A stretch of DNA of 8,368 bases from Methanobrevibacter sp. (GCA_017652345.1 JAGCBE010000055.1:1-8368), one strand, 5' to 3'; positions 1 to 7,230 are shown, counted from the first letter of the stretch. Translations and numbers: made by a program. Notes: generated from the letters alone by a model not told the origin.

Positions 1-753
1 ATCCTAGCGATAGCTATTGTTTTTTTCGGATATGCAATATCTGTTAATAATTCAAACAATTCTAATGGTGTTGCTAATGTTGATAATGCAATTACCATTA
101 ATCAATCCTATCCTGATGGACCTACAGCTGAGGCTAAAATAGACTCATCTAACGTAAATTCCAAGCTCCTTGGCAGTAATGATTTAGGGACCGTAGAATT
201 GTTAGGTCCTTTTGGAAACACAAACTCCAACATTAAAATAGCCTATTCAATTGGTATGCATCCATTGGAAAGCAAGGTTCATAAGGCTTTATTTGATACT
301 GTAAATTCTAAAAGCAATTCTTTAAATTATTGTTATTATATCTACAAAATCAATGTAACAAATTATGACACTGATGATGAAGGTAGAATGGATGGTCAGT
401 TGCTTGCTCAGGAGTTTGTAGCACCCCATATAATAAGCAATGATTATGACCTCTTTGTAGATGTTCACAGCAATAAGGGGATGATTTCAGGAACTTATGA
501 AGAGACTAATTTTGTCTTTGCAGTGGGACAAGATGAAAAGTCAGAAGCATTTGTGAATAAGATCTTGGATAAGATGCCAGAATTGGTTTACTATTTCCCA
601 AGTGCACAGTCAAGTCCACCTTATATTACATTGCCTACAGAGCAAGCGGGAATTCCAACTGTAAACTATGAAACATATTGTTATGAACCGATAAATACAA
701 CTTATGACTTGATGGATAAGTTTGTAGATGTAGTTGATAATTTAGAATTTTAA
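1..753 (+). CDS. Membrane-anchored M14-like putative zinc hydrolase, copy 1 (5' end outside window)
   Basis: The reading frame is open from base 1 to a TAA at 751-753, so the gene starts upstream; the visible part is 250 residues. Residues 1-15 (ILAIAIVFFGYAISV) are a hydrophobic segment, the end of a signal anchor or signal peptide. An Asn/Ser-rich linker with N-x-S sequons follows (residues 16-36), so the rest probably faces outside the cell. The globular part holds GMHPLES (H87, E90), EGRMDGQ (R129), DVHSNKG (H156) and NYETY (E224). H-x-x-E followed by a distant H in a D-x-H-S context is the zinc-ligand pattern of M14 carboxypeptidases and the related AstE/aspartoacylase group, and E224 would be the general base. 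The family call is by motif only; substrate is unknown. The next gene downstream is a paralogue, about 60% identical over about 216 aligned positions by eye count. An extracytoplasmic peptidase or amidohydrolase acting on cell-wall peptides is possible but is inference. The TTG at 199 is not a believable start, because homology to copy 2 begins well before it. Confidence 0.72.
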   Translation: MLAIAIVFFGYAISVNNSNNSNGVANVDNAITINQSYPDGPTAEAKIDSSNVNSKLLGSNDLGTVELLGPFGNTNSNIKIAYSIGMHPLESKVHKALFDTVNSKSNSLNYCYYIYKINVTNYDTDDEGRMDGQLLAQEFVAPHIISNDYDLFVDVHSNKGMISGTYEETNFVFAVGQDEKSEAFVNKILDKMPELVYYFPSAQSSPPYITLPTEQAGIPTVNYETYCYEPINTTYDLMDKFVDVVDNLEF

Positions 754-780
754 TATAATTTTTAAGTGTGATGTGTAAAT

Positions 781-1452
781 ATGATTAAGAAAAATTATCC
801 TCAAGAGCCTACAGATGAAGCAAAAGTGGATTCTTCACTATACGATGCAGAATTGATTGGAGAAAATGATTTAGGAACTGTTCATCTCCATGGACCTTTT
901 GGAAATGCTGATTCAGATATTAAAATAGCTTACCTAATTGGTATGCATCCAATGGAAAGCAAGGCTCATAGAGGATTGTTTGATATGATAATTGAATGGG
1001 ATAAAGAAGGTATTTTGAATTATTCCTATTATATTTACAATATAAATGTGGTTGGAGAGCTTGACGAGGAAACAGAAGGTCGTATGGATGGTCAGTTGCT
1101 TGCTCAAGAGTTTGTAGCTCCACATATAATAGATAACAAGTATGATTTCTTTGCAGATATTCACAGCAATAAAGGTTTAAAAGGACCTGGAACCTATGAG
1201 AAAACCAATTTCATTTTTGCTCCAGGATTTGATGATGAGTCAAATAATTTCCTCAATACAATATTGGATGAAATCGAGGAACTTGTTTATTATGCTCCTG
1301 AGTATAGGACAAGTCCCCCATACATTACAATTCCAGTTGTAGAAAGTGGAATTCCAACAATTGTTTATGAAACTTTTTCTTATGAACCAATGGAAAGAAC
1401 ATATGATTTAAGTGAAAAATTAGTTAAAGCAATTGATAATTTGAAGTTCTGA
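781..1452 (+). CDS. M14-like putative zinc hydrolase, copy 2, without membrane anchor
   Basis: This complete 223-residue protein is the tandem paralogue of the gene ending at 753, 27 bp upstream. The ATG at 781 is preceded by GTGATG (768-773), an acceptable archaeal ribosome site. Alignment with copy 1 begins at Y6-P7 and runs to the C-terminus (both end DNL-x-F). The putative metal and catalytic residues are all kept: H56 and E59 in GMHPMES, R101 in EGRMDGQ, H128 in DIHSNKG, and E197 in VYETF. The protein begins where the mature domain of copy 1 begins and has no hydrophobic segment, so it should be cytoplasmic. At about 220 residues it is shorter than a typical M14 domain (about 300), so it may be a reduced member or a separate family with convergent residues. 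The close spacing suggests one transcript with copy 1. Cellular role is not known. Confidence 0.8.
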   Translation: MIKKNYPQEPTDEAKVDSSLYDAELIGENDLGTVHLHGPFGNADSDIKIAYLIGMHPMESKAHRGLFDMIIEWDKEGILNYSYYIYNINVVGELDEETEGRMDGQLLAQEFVAPHIIDNKYDFFADIHSNKGLKGPGTYEKTNFIFAPGFDDESNNFLNTILDEIEELVYYAPEYRTSPPYITIPVVESGIPTIVYETFSYEPMERTYDLSEKLVKAIDNLKF

Positions 1453-1460
1453 TTTTCACA

Positions 1461-1500
1461 TATAATTTTCTTTTCATTATTTCAATTTTAGCTATTATTA
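1461..1500 (+). terminator. Possible U-tract terminator after the hydrolase-like pair
   Basis: Just after the copy 2 stop codon the + strand carries short T-runs (attttctttt, then atttcaatttt) without a convincing stem. This fits the oligo-U terminators known in archaea, but the whole spacer is AT-rich, so the call is weak. Confidence 0.3.
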
Positions 1501-1630
1501 AAATATAGTTGCATATAGTAAACCTATTTTTAATCAATTATTATTTCAATTAAATTAATTCAAATTCATTTTTTATTTATTATTAATATCGCAATCTACA
1601 TAAACTAATTAATTATTATAAAAGTAGTAA

Positions 1631-1677
1631 AAAAATAGTTAAAAATAGTAAAAATAGATTAAAGAAATATAAAAAAA
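1631..1677 (-). terminator. Repeated U-tract terminator for the ASCH-TPR gene
   Basis: On the + strand aaaaatag occurs three times (1631-1638, 1641-1648, 1650-1657), and a run of seven A lies at 1671-1677. Read on the - strand these are consecutive T-tracts directly after the ASCH-TPR stop codon. Multiple oligo-U tracts without a strong hairpin are a known form of archaeal intrinsic terminator. Confidence 0.5.
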
Positions 1678-1686
1678 GTAAAATAT

Positions 1687-2823
1687 TTACATATTTTCAA
1701 GACATTCCATTTTCAAGACTCTTGCATCATCATTTGATGGATCAAGAGCAAGAACTTTAGTGAAAAGGATTTCCGCTTCATCGAATCTATCGAGTTCCAT
1801 TAAAACAACTCCTTTGTTCAATAGGAATGAAGTGTTTCTTGGCTCAAGCTCTATAGCTTTGTCATAGCATTCAATTGCCTCTTCAAATCTACCAAGATCA
1901 AGGAGTGCGTTTCCTTTTCTGTTTTGTGCTGTTGCGTCTATTTCAGAATCTTCCAAACATAATTCCAATGCCTTGTCATATGCTTCCAATGCCTCTTCAG
2001 GCCTTTCCATATCAGTCAATACATTTCCACGTGCATTCCAAACTTCAGGGTTGGTGTCATCAATGGTGATCAGTTTATCATAGACCTCTAAAGCCTTATC
2101 GAATTCTGCAAGGATTTCCAAAATAAATCCTCTCCAATATAGGACTACTGGATTGTTAGGGTTTGCATTCAATGCTCCATTGCTTGCTTCGAGAGCATCT
2201 TCTATATTTCCAGAGTTTAGCATAGCTATTGCCTTGTTGTTCCAGATGTATTCATTGTCCCCTTCTATTTCCAAAGCCTTGTCATAACATTCGATGGATT
2301 CATCAAAACGGTCAAGCCTGCTTAGATTGTCCCCTTTTTTGTTTAAAAGATAAACGTCATCCGGATCAATCTTTAAGGCAGCATTATAGCATAAGACAGA
2401 CTTGTCATATTTACCGGTATCAAATAAAATGTCTGCTCTTTGAGTGATCATCTCTTTTTGGTCGATTTTTTCCCCTTTCCATTTATTGATGTCAAGTTTT
2501 TCAAAATAGATTACCTGGAACAAATCTTCATCAGAGATTCCGTCAGGATACATTTTTTTAAATTCCCTAACCATTTCATTGGAATCCTCGTATCCTTCCT
2601 CTTGGGCTAACTTATCATTGCTTTTGATTTCCTTAAATGGGAGTGTTTTTACATCAGTGACTTGGGCTTCAAAAATTTTCTTTTTTTCTTTAGAAGCTAA
2701 ATTCCAATAACAATGAAGTCTATCTCCAACTTTTAAAGGTGTTTTCCATAGTTTCCTTATAGTCATGGCTTTTTTATTTGTGATTATATTTATGTTCTGA
2801 CTTCCAAAGGACATGATTGGCAT
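1687..2823 (-). CDS. ASCH domain-TPR repeat fusion protein
   Basis: This is a 378-residue protein with two parts. Residues about 15-112 resemble an ASCH domain, a PUA-like beta-barrel thought to bind RNA or nucleotides: MTIRKLW, then KVGDRLHCYW, a strand EAQVTDVKTLPFKEI, and an AQEEGYED...F helix. Residues about 124-365 are about seven 34-residue TPR units with canonical A-x-x-x-D-P spacing, such as RFDESIECYDKALEI (172-186) and RFEEAIECYDKAIELEP (312-328). TPRs normally scaffold protein-protein contacts. No signal peptide or membrane segment is visible, so it is probably cytoplasmic. The start at 2823 is chosen because GGTGAT lies three bases upstream. The flanking gaps (200 bp upstream, 234 bp downstream) suggest it is transcribed alone. 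A role linking an RNA or nucleotide ligand to a protein assembly is inference from the domains. Many TPR proteins of methanogens lack such an N-terminal domain. Confidence 0.88.
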   Translation of the reverse strand: MPIMSFGSQNINIITNKKAMTIRKLWKTPLKVGDRLHCYWNLASKEKKKIFEAQVTDVKTLPFKEIKSNDKLAQEEGYEDSNEMVREFKKMYPDGISDEDLFQVIYFEKLDINKWKGEKIDQKEMITQRADILFDTGKYDKSVLCYNAALKIDPDDVYLLNKKGDNLSRLDRFDESIECYDKALEIEGDNEYIWNNKAIAMLNSGNIEDALEASNGALNANPNNPVVLYWRGFILEILAEFDKALEVYDKLITIDDTNPEVWNARGNVLTDMERPEEALEAYDKALELCLEDSEIDATAQNRKGNALLDLGRFEEAIECYDKAIELEPRNTSFLLNKGVVLMELDRFDEAEILFTKVLALDPSNDDARVLKMECLENM

Positions 2824-2826
2824 TTT

Positions 2827-2832
2827 ATCACC
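2827..2832 (-). promoter_or_regulatory. Ribosome binding site of the ASCH-TPR gene
   Basis: The - strand reads AAAAGGTGATAAAATG. GGTGAT matches the 3' end of archaeal 16S rRNA and lies three bases before the ATG at 2823, favouring that start over the in-frame ATG three codons later. Confidence 0.7.
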
Positions 2833-2870
2833 TTTTTTGGAGACTTTTAATAAAAAATAGTCTTAAATAA

Positions 2871-2915
2871 ATAATTAAGTAAATCTCAATATGATAATTA
2901 AGTAAATCTTAATAT
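2871..2915. repeat. 22-bp direct repeat upstream of the ASCH-TPR gene
   Basis: Two 22-bp units, 2871-2892 and 2894-2915, are identical except for one C/T difference (core ATAATTAAGTAAATCT). They are tandem with a 23-bp period, 48-92 bp upstream of the ASCH-TPR start codon. This position could hold promoter elements or regulator sites. Function is unknown. Confidence 0.75.
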
Positions 2916-3023
2916 ATTATTATCTTTATTGAAAAATTAATAAACTTATCTATTTATTTTTTAAATTTCAAGTTCATTGATTTAGATAAATTTTATGAAT
3001 ATGAATGTTTTTTTAATAGCTGT

Positions 3024-3734
3024 TTAGATGCTTTTTTGACCGAATTCTGCAGTTTTTACATTTATGTCTTGATTAGGATATGCTTCTTTGATCCTTTTAG
3101 CAATATCCTCCATGTCATGAGGGTTTGGCTCTTCCGCTTCTGCCAATGATTCATCTAGAACGCATCTGTTTCTAAATTGCTGAATGGTGTATAAATCGCA
3201 TTCCACTTCATCAACTATTGTAAAAAGGTCTTCTTCTGTGAGCAATTTAGGGCAATAAGTGGTTCTGCATTCTAAAGTTACATCATCATATCTATTTACA
3301 ATTTCCATGGATTCCTTTACATTTTGCCCAATGTCTGCTTTAATGACTTCTTCATACTTGTCGAATGGAGCCTTTATGTCCATAGCCACATAATCCACTA
3401 ATCCTAAATCAAGTATTTTTTGGAGTCTGTCTGGATAAACTCCACTTGTGTCCAATTTGGTTTTAAGACCAATTTCTCTAACATATTTGAAGATTTCAAT
3501 CACATCTTCATATTGGACTAAAGGTTCTCCACCTGAAACAACAACAGCATCCATAAACATTGCAGAATCATCAATCTTTTCATATATCTCTTCCAAGCTG
3601 ATTTCAGTTCCCTCTTCCAATATTTCGCTATTGCTGCAATAAGGGCATCTGAGAGGGCATTTTGCTAAAAATATAACAAAAGACATATTTTTTGGATATT
3701 CAATTGATGATGTTACTGTAACGCTGTATTCCAT
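3024..3734 (-). CDS. Radical SAM protein, anaerobic ribonucleoside-triphosphate reductase activating protein type
   Basis: The 236-residue protein has the radical SAM cluster motif C-x3-C-x2-C (C26, C30, C33 in KCPLRCPYCSN) and the SAM-binding GGEP motif (68-71). Short length, the N-terminal EYP...FVIFLAKCPLRCPYC pattern and the C-terminal region LYTIQQFRNRCVLDE match the archaeal NrdG-like activases that install the glycyl radical on class III ribonucleotide reductase, giving dNTPs without oxygen. Extra cysteines at LECRTTYC are seen but have no assigned role. No nrdD is in the window, so the partner must be elsewhere, and another glycyl-radical or modification target is possible. The ATG at 3734 has only an interrupted ribosome site (AAAGGTTTGAT). 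It lies 74 bp after the hisC stop on the same strand, with no strong T-tract between them, so read-through from hisC is plausible. Confidence 0.8.
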   Translation of the reverse strand: MEYSVTVTSSIEYPKNMSFVIFLAKCPLRCPYCSNSEILEEGTEISLEEIYEKIDDSAMFMDAVVVSGGEPLVQYEDVIEIFKYVREIGLKTKLDTSGVYPDRLQKILDLGLVDYVAMDIKAPFDKYEEVIKADIGQNVKESMEIVNRYDDVTLECRTTYCPKLLTEEDLFTIVDEVECDLYTIQQFRNRCVLDESLAEAEEPNPHDMEDIAKRIKEAYPNQDINVKTAEFGQKSI

Positions 3735-3808
3735 TTTATCAAACCTTTAATCTTAATACTTAGTGTTTTTTGTCATTAATTGTTAATTATAATTTTTAAA
3801 TTTTTAAT

Positions 3809-4933
3809 TTATTCATTCAAGATTTCTCTCATCACTTCAAGGAATTTCTTATCTTCTTCCAATGTACAAATGCTTATTCTGAAGTAATATTCATCCAATC
3901 CTTTAAAGGAGGTACAATCTCTTACAATCATTCCCCTTTTCATGAATTCTCTTGTAATCTCTGCAGCTGTGTAACCTGTATCATGAATATCAATCAACAT
4001 GAAATTTGAATAGGATTTATAGACCTTAACGGATTTCATTTTAGATATCTCATCGTATAGGAAATCTCTGCTTTCTATTCCATCCTTAATGGATTTTTCT
4101 ATGTACTCTGTATCTTTTATTGTAGTGAGAGCAGCTACATAGGAAAGTTTTGTAAGTGAGAAGACAGGCTTGATCCTGTGCATGAATTCGATGATTTCCT
4201 TGCTTGAAATACCGTATCCGATTCTCATTCCTGCAAGACCCATTACCTTAGACATTGTTCTAAGAATGAAAATATTGTCATACTCGTCTAAAAGGTTTAC
4301 ATTAGTTGTTAGTGAGTATTCAAAGTATGCTTCATCTATCACAACTACCGCATCACACACCCCTCCTTTGGATTTAGTGGTTTTATCCAGGATTGCTCTT
4401 AACTCATCTTGGGAAATCAATGCTCCAGTTGGGTTATTTGGAGTGCATAAAAATAGCATCTTTGTTTTTTCATTTATTGCATTGAGTACAGAATCCAAAT
4501 CAAGGGTATTTGTTTCCAAATTCCATTTTGCATAATTTGGAATTGCACCATATGGCTTGAATAGGAATTCATAATACATGTAAGAAGGTAAAGGGACTAT
4601 AAATTCGTCACCAGGTTCAATGAAGGTTTTTGCTAAAGTGTCAATAAGCTCATCTGCACCATCTCCTCCAACGATTATCTGTTCTGGCTTTACATTGGAG
4701 TATCTTGCAAATTCCTTTTTAAGTTCTTCCAAATCAGATTCAGGGTATCTGTTAATGTTTGCAAGTTCTTTTTCAATAGCTTCCTTTACTTTTGGAGATG
4801 GTCCCCATGGATTTTCATTAGATCCCAATTTTATGATGTCTTCTTTCTCAACTCCAAATTCCTGTGCGATTTCCTCTTTTGATCTTCCAGGAACATAAGG
4901 GTCTAATTCCTCTACTTCTTTACGTACTTTCAT
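3809..4933 (-). CDS. hisC: Histidinol-phosphate aminotransferase
   Basis: This 374-residue, full-length fold-type I PLP aminotransferase converts imidazole-acetol phosphate and glutamate to histidinol phosphate and 2-oxoglutarate in histidine synthesis. Diagnostic segments are [10 protein letters not shown] (38-47), RYPE (62-65), CTPNNPTG (163-170, N167 contacts PLP), DEAYFEY (200-206, D200 pairs with the pyridine nitrogen), [15 protein letters not shown] (226-240, K229 is the Schiff-base lysine, R237 binds phosphate) and FRIS (R352, substrate carboxylate). The set is complete, so it should be active; some archaeal HisC proteins also accept aromatic keto acids. The ATG at 4933 is preceded by GAGAAGGT (4940-4947) at six bases. 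No other his gene is present. The spacer of 116 bp from the upstream gene contains a T7 tract, so hisC may have its own promoter. Confidence 0.93.
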   Translation of the reverse strand: MKVRKEVEELDPYVPGRSKEEIAQEFGVEKEDIIKLGSNENPWGPSPKVKEAIEKELANINRYPESDLEELKKEFARYSNVKPEQIIVGGDGADELIDTLAKTFIEPGDEFIVPLPSYMYYEFLFKPYGAIPNYAKWNLETNTLDLDSVLNAINEKTKMLFLCTPNNPTGALISQDELRAILDKTTKSKGGVCDAVVVIDEAYFEYSLTTNVNLLDEYDNIFILRTMSKVMGLAGMRIGYGISSKEIIEFMHRIKPVFSLTKLSYVAALTTIKDTEYIEKSIKDGIESRDFLYDEISKMKSVKVYKSYSNFMLIDIHDTGYTAAEITREFMKRGMIVRDCTSFKGLDEYYFRISICTLEEDKKFLEVMREILNE

Positions 4934-5025
4934 TATTTTACCTTCTCAATATAATTTTTAATCTTTTGATAGCCAGTATTTAATCAGCATTATGATAAGA
5001 TGATTTTGAATTTTAATAATCTAAT

Positions 5026-5032
5026 AAAAAAA
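5026..5032 (-). terminator. Possible U-tract terminator after the gamma-CA-like gene
   Basis: Seven consecutive T on the - strand follow the stop codon of the hexapeptide protein by about 17 bases (ATCAACTTTTTTTATTAG). No clear stem precedes them. If used, they would separate hisC from the genes upstream. Confidence 0.35.
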
Positions 5033-5049
5033 GTTGATGAATAGATGAT

Positions 5050-5526
5050 TTAATCATCGTATTCATTTGCAAGTTCAACATAGTGTAATGCATTCCAAAT
5101 AATATGGTCTCTTTGTTCTTGTGTAGTTTCCTTAATAAGCTTTCCAGGAACACCTAATATTAAGCTGTTTTCCGGAAATTCCTTATTTTCACTGACTACT
5201 GCTCCAGCGCCTACAATTGAGTTCTTGCCTATTTTAGCGCCATTCAATACAGTAGCATTCATTCCTATAAGGACATTGTCATCAATTTCACATCCATGAA
5301 CTACAGCACCATGTCCTATGGACACATTGTCTCCAATCTTAAGAGTCAAGTTTGCTGAAGTGTGAAGAACACAGTTGTCCTGCACATTGGAGTTTTTGCC
5401 AATTCTTATAGGGCCTACATCTCCTCGAATAACCGCTCCATGCCAAATGGAACAGTTTTCATCAATTTCAACATCGCCAATTACTTGTGCACCAGGGAAT
5501 ATTTTTACGGGTTCATTGAGTTTCAT
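5050..5526 (-). CDS. Gamma-class carbonic anhydrase-like hexapeptide-repeat protein
   Basis: The 158-residue protein is mostly left-handed beta-helix: repeated [IV]G-x-N/D hexapeptides from about residue 10 to 127, then a C-terminal helix. The residues that define the gamma-CA group are present: R35 and D37 (IRGDVGPIRIG), Q49 (NVQDNCVLH), and three histidines H55, H72 and H77 (LH, IGHGAVVHG). They match the zinc ligands H81/H117/H122 of Methanosarcina Cam. The Cam acidic loop between the first two histidines is absent, as in the shorter CamH/YrdA-type proteins, whose carbonic anhydrase activity is often weak or untested. Likely a cytoplasmic trimer, since no signal peptide is seen. The ATG at 5526 has a good ribosome site AGAGGAGT (5532-5539). 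The gene lies 82 bp after the GlmU-like gene with no T-tract terminator between, so co-transcription is plausible. A hexapeptide acyltransferase is the alternative, but the three histidines argue against it. Confidence 0.85.
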   Translation of the reverse strand: MKLNEPVKIFPGAQVIGDVEIDENCSIWHGAVIRGDVGPIRIGKNSNVQDNCVLHTSANLTLKIGDNVSIGHGAVVHGCEIDDNVLIGMNATVLNGAKIGKNSIVGAGAVVSENKEFPENSLILGVPGKLIKETTQEQRDHIIWNALHYVELANEYDD

Positions 5527-5608
5527 AATATACTCCTCTTTTAATTTTTTTATTAATAAGATAAATTAATAAATCTAAATTTCATTTCATATGAATTAAA
5601 ATATTTTT

Positions 5609-6928
5609 TTATTCTTCTTTATTTTCATCCACTTCTTCTAAAGAGATTTGTCCAGTTTCCTTTTTGTTTTGGAAAATATGCTCTTGCTTTACCAAGACTC
5701 TCATGTCAGACTCTAAGTCCTCGTACAATAAAACACCGGAACCGATTGTAGCTCTAACTCCTATCTTGACTCCAGGACTTAAACTTGAGTTGATTCCAGT
5801 TTTTACAGAGTCTCCTACAATTGCACCTAATTTACGTCTTCCAGTATCTGTTTTCTTGTTTTTGATAGTGGTCTTAACGGTTTTGTTGTCAAAACGTAAG
5901 TTAGCAATATTTGTTCCAGCTGCAATATTACAATTGGAACCTAAAATAGAGTCACCTACATAACTTAAATGGCTTACATTGGTGTTTTCCATAATGATTG
6001 AGTTCTTGATTTCCACTGCATTACCGATGTGGACATTATCTCCAAAGTAGGAATTTCCTCTAATGTATGAGTTTGGTCCAATATCACAGTTTTTACCGAT
6101 ATATACAGGTCCTTGAATATAAACTCCTGAACGGAGAAGACTGCCTTCATCTAAAAATACTTCTCCATGGATTGTAACTCCTTCCTCAACAGTTCCTTTG
6201 ATTTCTCCTTCAATATGGTTGAGAAGTTCTTCGTTGATTTCTATCAATTCCCATGGCTTTCCAATGTCCATCCATTCTTTTGTGGTCTTATGTCCTTTTA
6301 CCACTTTTCCATCAGCTATTTGAAGTGATAATGAATCTGTAATTTCGTATTCTCCTCTTGGAGAAATTTCAGTTTTGTCAATTTTATCAAAGATGTCCTT
6401 ATTGAAAATATAGATTCCAGTGTTTATCAAGTTACTTGGAGCTTCCTCCCTTTTAGGCTTTTCAACAATGTTTATGATATTGTCTCCATCCAATTCAACA
6501 ACACCGAATGCACTTGGATCTTCCACTTCTGTAAGCACCATTAATGTGTCTGGCTTTGATTCTTCGTAGTCTTCAATGATCTCGCTAAGGATGTCCACAT
6601 CCAATATGATGTCTCCATTAAGAGTGATTAAGCTGTCTTCAATGAAGTCTTTTCCATAGCCGATTGCATCTGCAGTTCCTTCCAATTTGCTTTGTGTAGC
6701 ATAACTGATATTCACTCCAAGTTGGGAACCATCCTTAAAGTAATCTCTAACAATTTCTTCTTTATATCCTACAATAAGAAGAATGTCTTTGACACCGCAG
6801 TCTCGCAGTGCCTCTATATTATATTGAATAATAGGTTTTCCAGCAACAGGCAACATAGTTTTAGGTTTTGTGAGAGTCAAAGGTCTCATTCTTGTTCCTT
6901 CGCCTGCACTTAAAATTATAGCTTTCAC
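5609..6928 (-). CDS. glmU: Bifunctional sugar-1-phosphate nucleotidylyltransferase / acetyltransferase, archaeal GlmU-like
   Basis: The 439-residue protein has two domains. The N-terminal half (1 to about 230) is a nucleotidyltransferase: LSAGEGTRMRPLTLTKPK (6-23), GTADAIG (84-90), LNGD (103-106, D106 metal-binding), VEKPKR (155-160), NTGIYIF (169-175) and EWMDIGKPWE (218-227). The C-terminal half (about 245-410) is a left-handed beta-helix with NVSHLSYVGDSILG (317-330, H320 the likely catalytic base) and NIAAGTNIANLRFD (334-347), as in the Sulfolobus ST0452-type enzymes. It should acetylate glucosamine-1-phosphate (some relatives also galactosamine-1-phosphate) and join it to UTP, giving UDP-N-acetylhexosamine. 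The tail (422-439) is acidic. The start is GTG with a strong ribosome site, GGGAGG, six bases upstream. glmM, the preceding pathway step, lies upstream on the same strand beyond the rubredoxin gene. Nucleotide and sugar specificity cannot be read from sequence alone. Confidence 0.9.
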   Translation of the reverse strand: MKAIILSAGEGTRMRPLTLTKPKTMLPVAGKPIIQYNIEALRDCGVKDILLIVGYKEEIVRDYFKDGSQLGVNISYATQSKLEGTADAIGYGKDFIEDSLITLNGDIILDVDILSEIIEDYEESKPDTLMVLTEVEDPSAFGVVELDGDNIINIVEKPKREEAPSNLINTGIYIFNKDIFDKIDKTEISPRGEYEITDSLSLQIADGKVVKGHKTTKEWMDIGKPWELIEINEELLNHIEGEIKGTVEEGVTIHGEVFLDEGSLLRSGVYIQGPVYIGKNCDIGPNSYIRGNSYFGDNVHIGNAVEIKNSIIMENTNVSHLSYVGDSILGSNCNIAAGTNIANLRFDNKTVKTTIKNKKTDTGRRKLGAIVGDSVKTGINSSLSPGVKIGVRATIGSGVLLYEDLESDMRVLVKQEHIFQNKKETGQISLEEVDENKEE

Positions 6929-6934
6929 CTAATT

Positions 6935-6940
6935 CCTCCC
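6935..6940 (-). promoter_or_regulatory. Ribosome binding site supporting the GTG start of the GlmU-like gene
   Basis: The - strand reads ATGGGAGGAATTAGGTG. GGGAGG lies six bases before the GTG at 6928-6926. The upstream ATG in this segment is out of frame and meets a stop after five codons, so GTG is the start. Confidence 0.75.
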
Positions 6941-7006
6941 ATATTTCTATTATCTAATCATAATTAATTTTTTTATTATTTATTCGTGTTTTAAACTTTT
7001 TCTATG

Positions 7007-7052
7007 ATTGGAAAAAATATTTTTTATCATATTTGAATATTTTTTTACCAAT
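7007..7052. repeat. Imperfect inverted repeat in the divergent promoter region
   Basis: The left arm ATTGGAAAAAATATT (7007-7021) pairs with the right arm AATATTTTTTTACCAAT (7036-7052) over 15 base pairs with two bulged bases and a 14-base loop. The ATTGG/CCAAT ends make it more than a simple A/T coincidence. It lies about 80-125 bp upstream of the GlmU-like start and could be an operator or a hairpin. Confidence 0.5.
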
Positions 7053-7201
7053 TTTAGATACCTTATTTTTATATTACTTTTTATTCATTTAAATAATTAT
7101 TTAAAATATTTTATTTTTAATAATATTTTAATATATATTTTAATAATTATTGTATAAAAAATTGTTCGCATCCTTGAGAATCATATTAATTAAAAAAGTT
7201 T

Positions 7202-7210
7202 TTTATATAA
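7202..7210 (+). promoter_or_regulatory. TATA box of the rubredoxin gene
   Basis: TTTATATAA fits the archaeal TATA consensus, with an A-rich BRE-like stretch (TTAAAAAAG) just upstream. Transcription would be expected about 25 bases downstream, near 7230-7236, giving a leader of about 50 nt before the rubredoxin ATG. Confidence 0.5.
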
Positions 7211-7230
7211 GTTTATACATATTAGAATTA

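Noticed and set aside
199..753. A start codon (TTG) at 199 for copy 1
   Set aside because: The frame is open to base 1 and similarity to copy 2 starts near base 109, so 199 is internal.
920..1164. Two antisense frames of 67 and 76 codons
   Set aside because: They are shadows of the copy 2 gene, with no ribosome site or recognisable protein features.
1631..1657. Three aaaaatag units as a possible CRISPR or iteron array
   Set aside because: Units are 8 bp, nearly pure A/T and directly abutting, which fits terminator tracts better than an array.
1453..1686. Search for a small gene or RNA gene in the convergent spacer
   Set aside because: No frame with a ribosome site and no folded GC-containing segment was seen; only A/T runs and terminator-like tracts.
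2841..2863. Short hairpin AGACT...AGTCT just upstream of the ASCH-TPR ribosome site
   Set aside because: Only five clean base pairs around an A/T loop, so too weak to call a regulatory leader.
5586..5595. 10-bp palindrome TTCATATGAA between the GlmU-like and gamma-CA-like genes
   Set aside because: Too short in AT-rich DNA to distinguish from chance.
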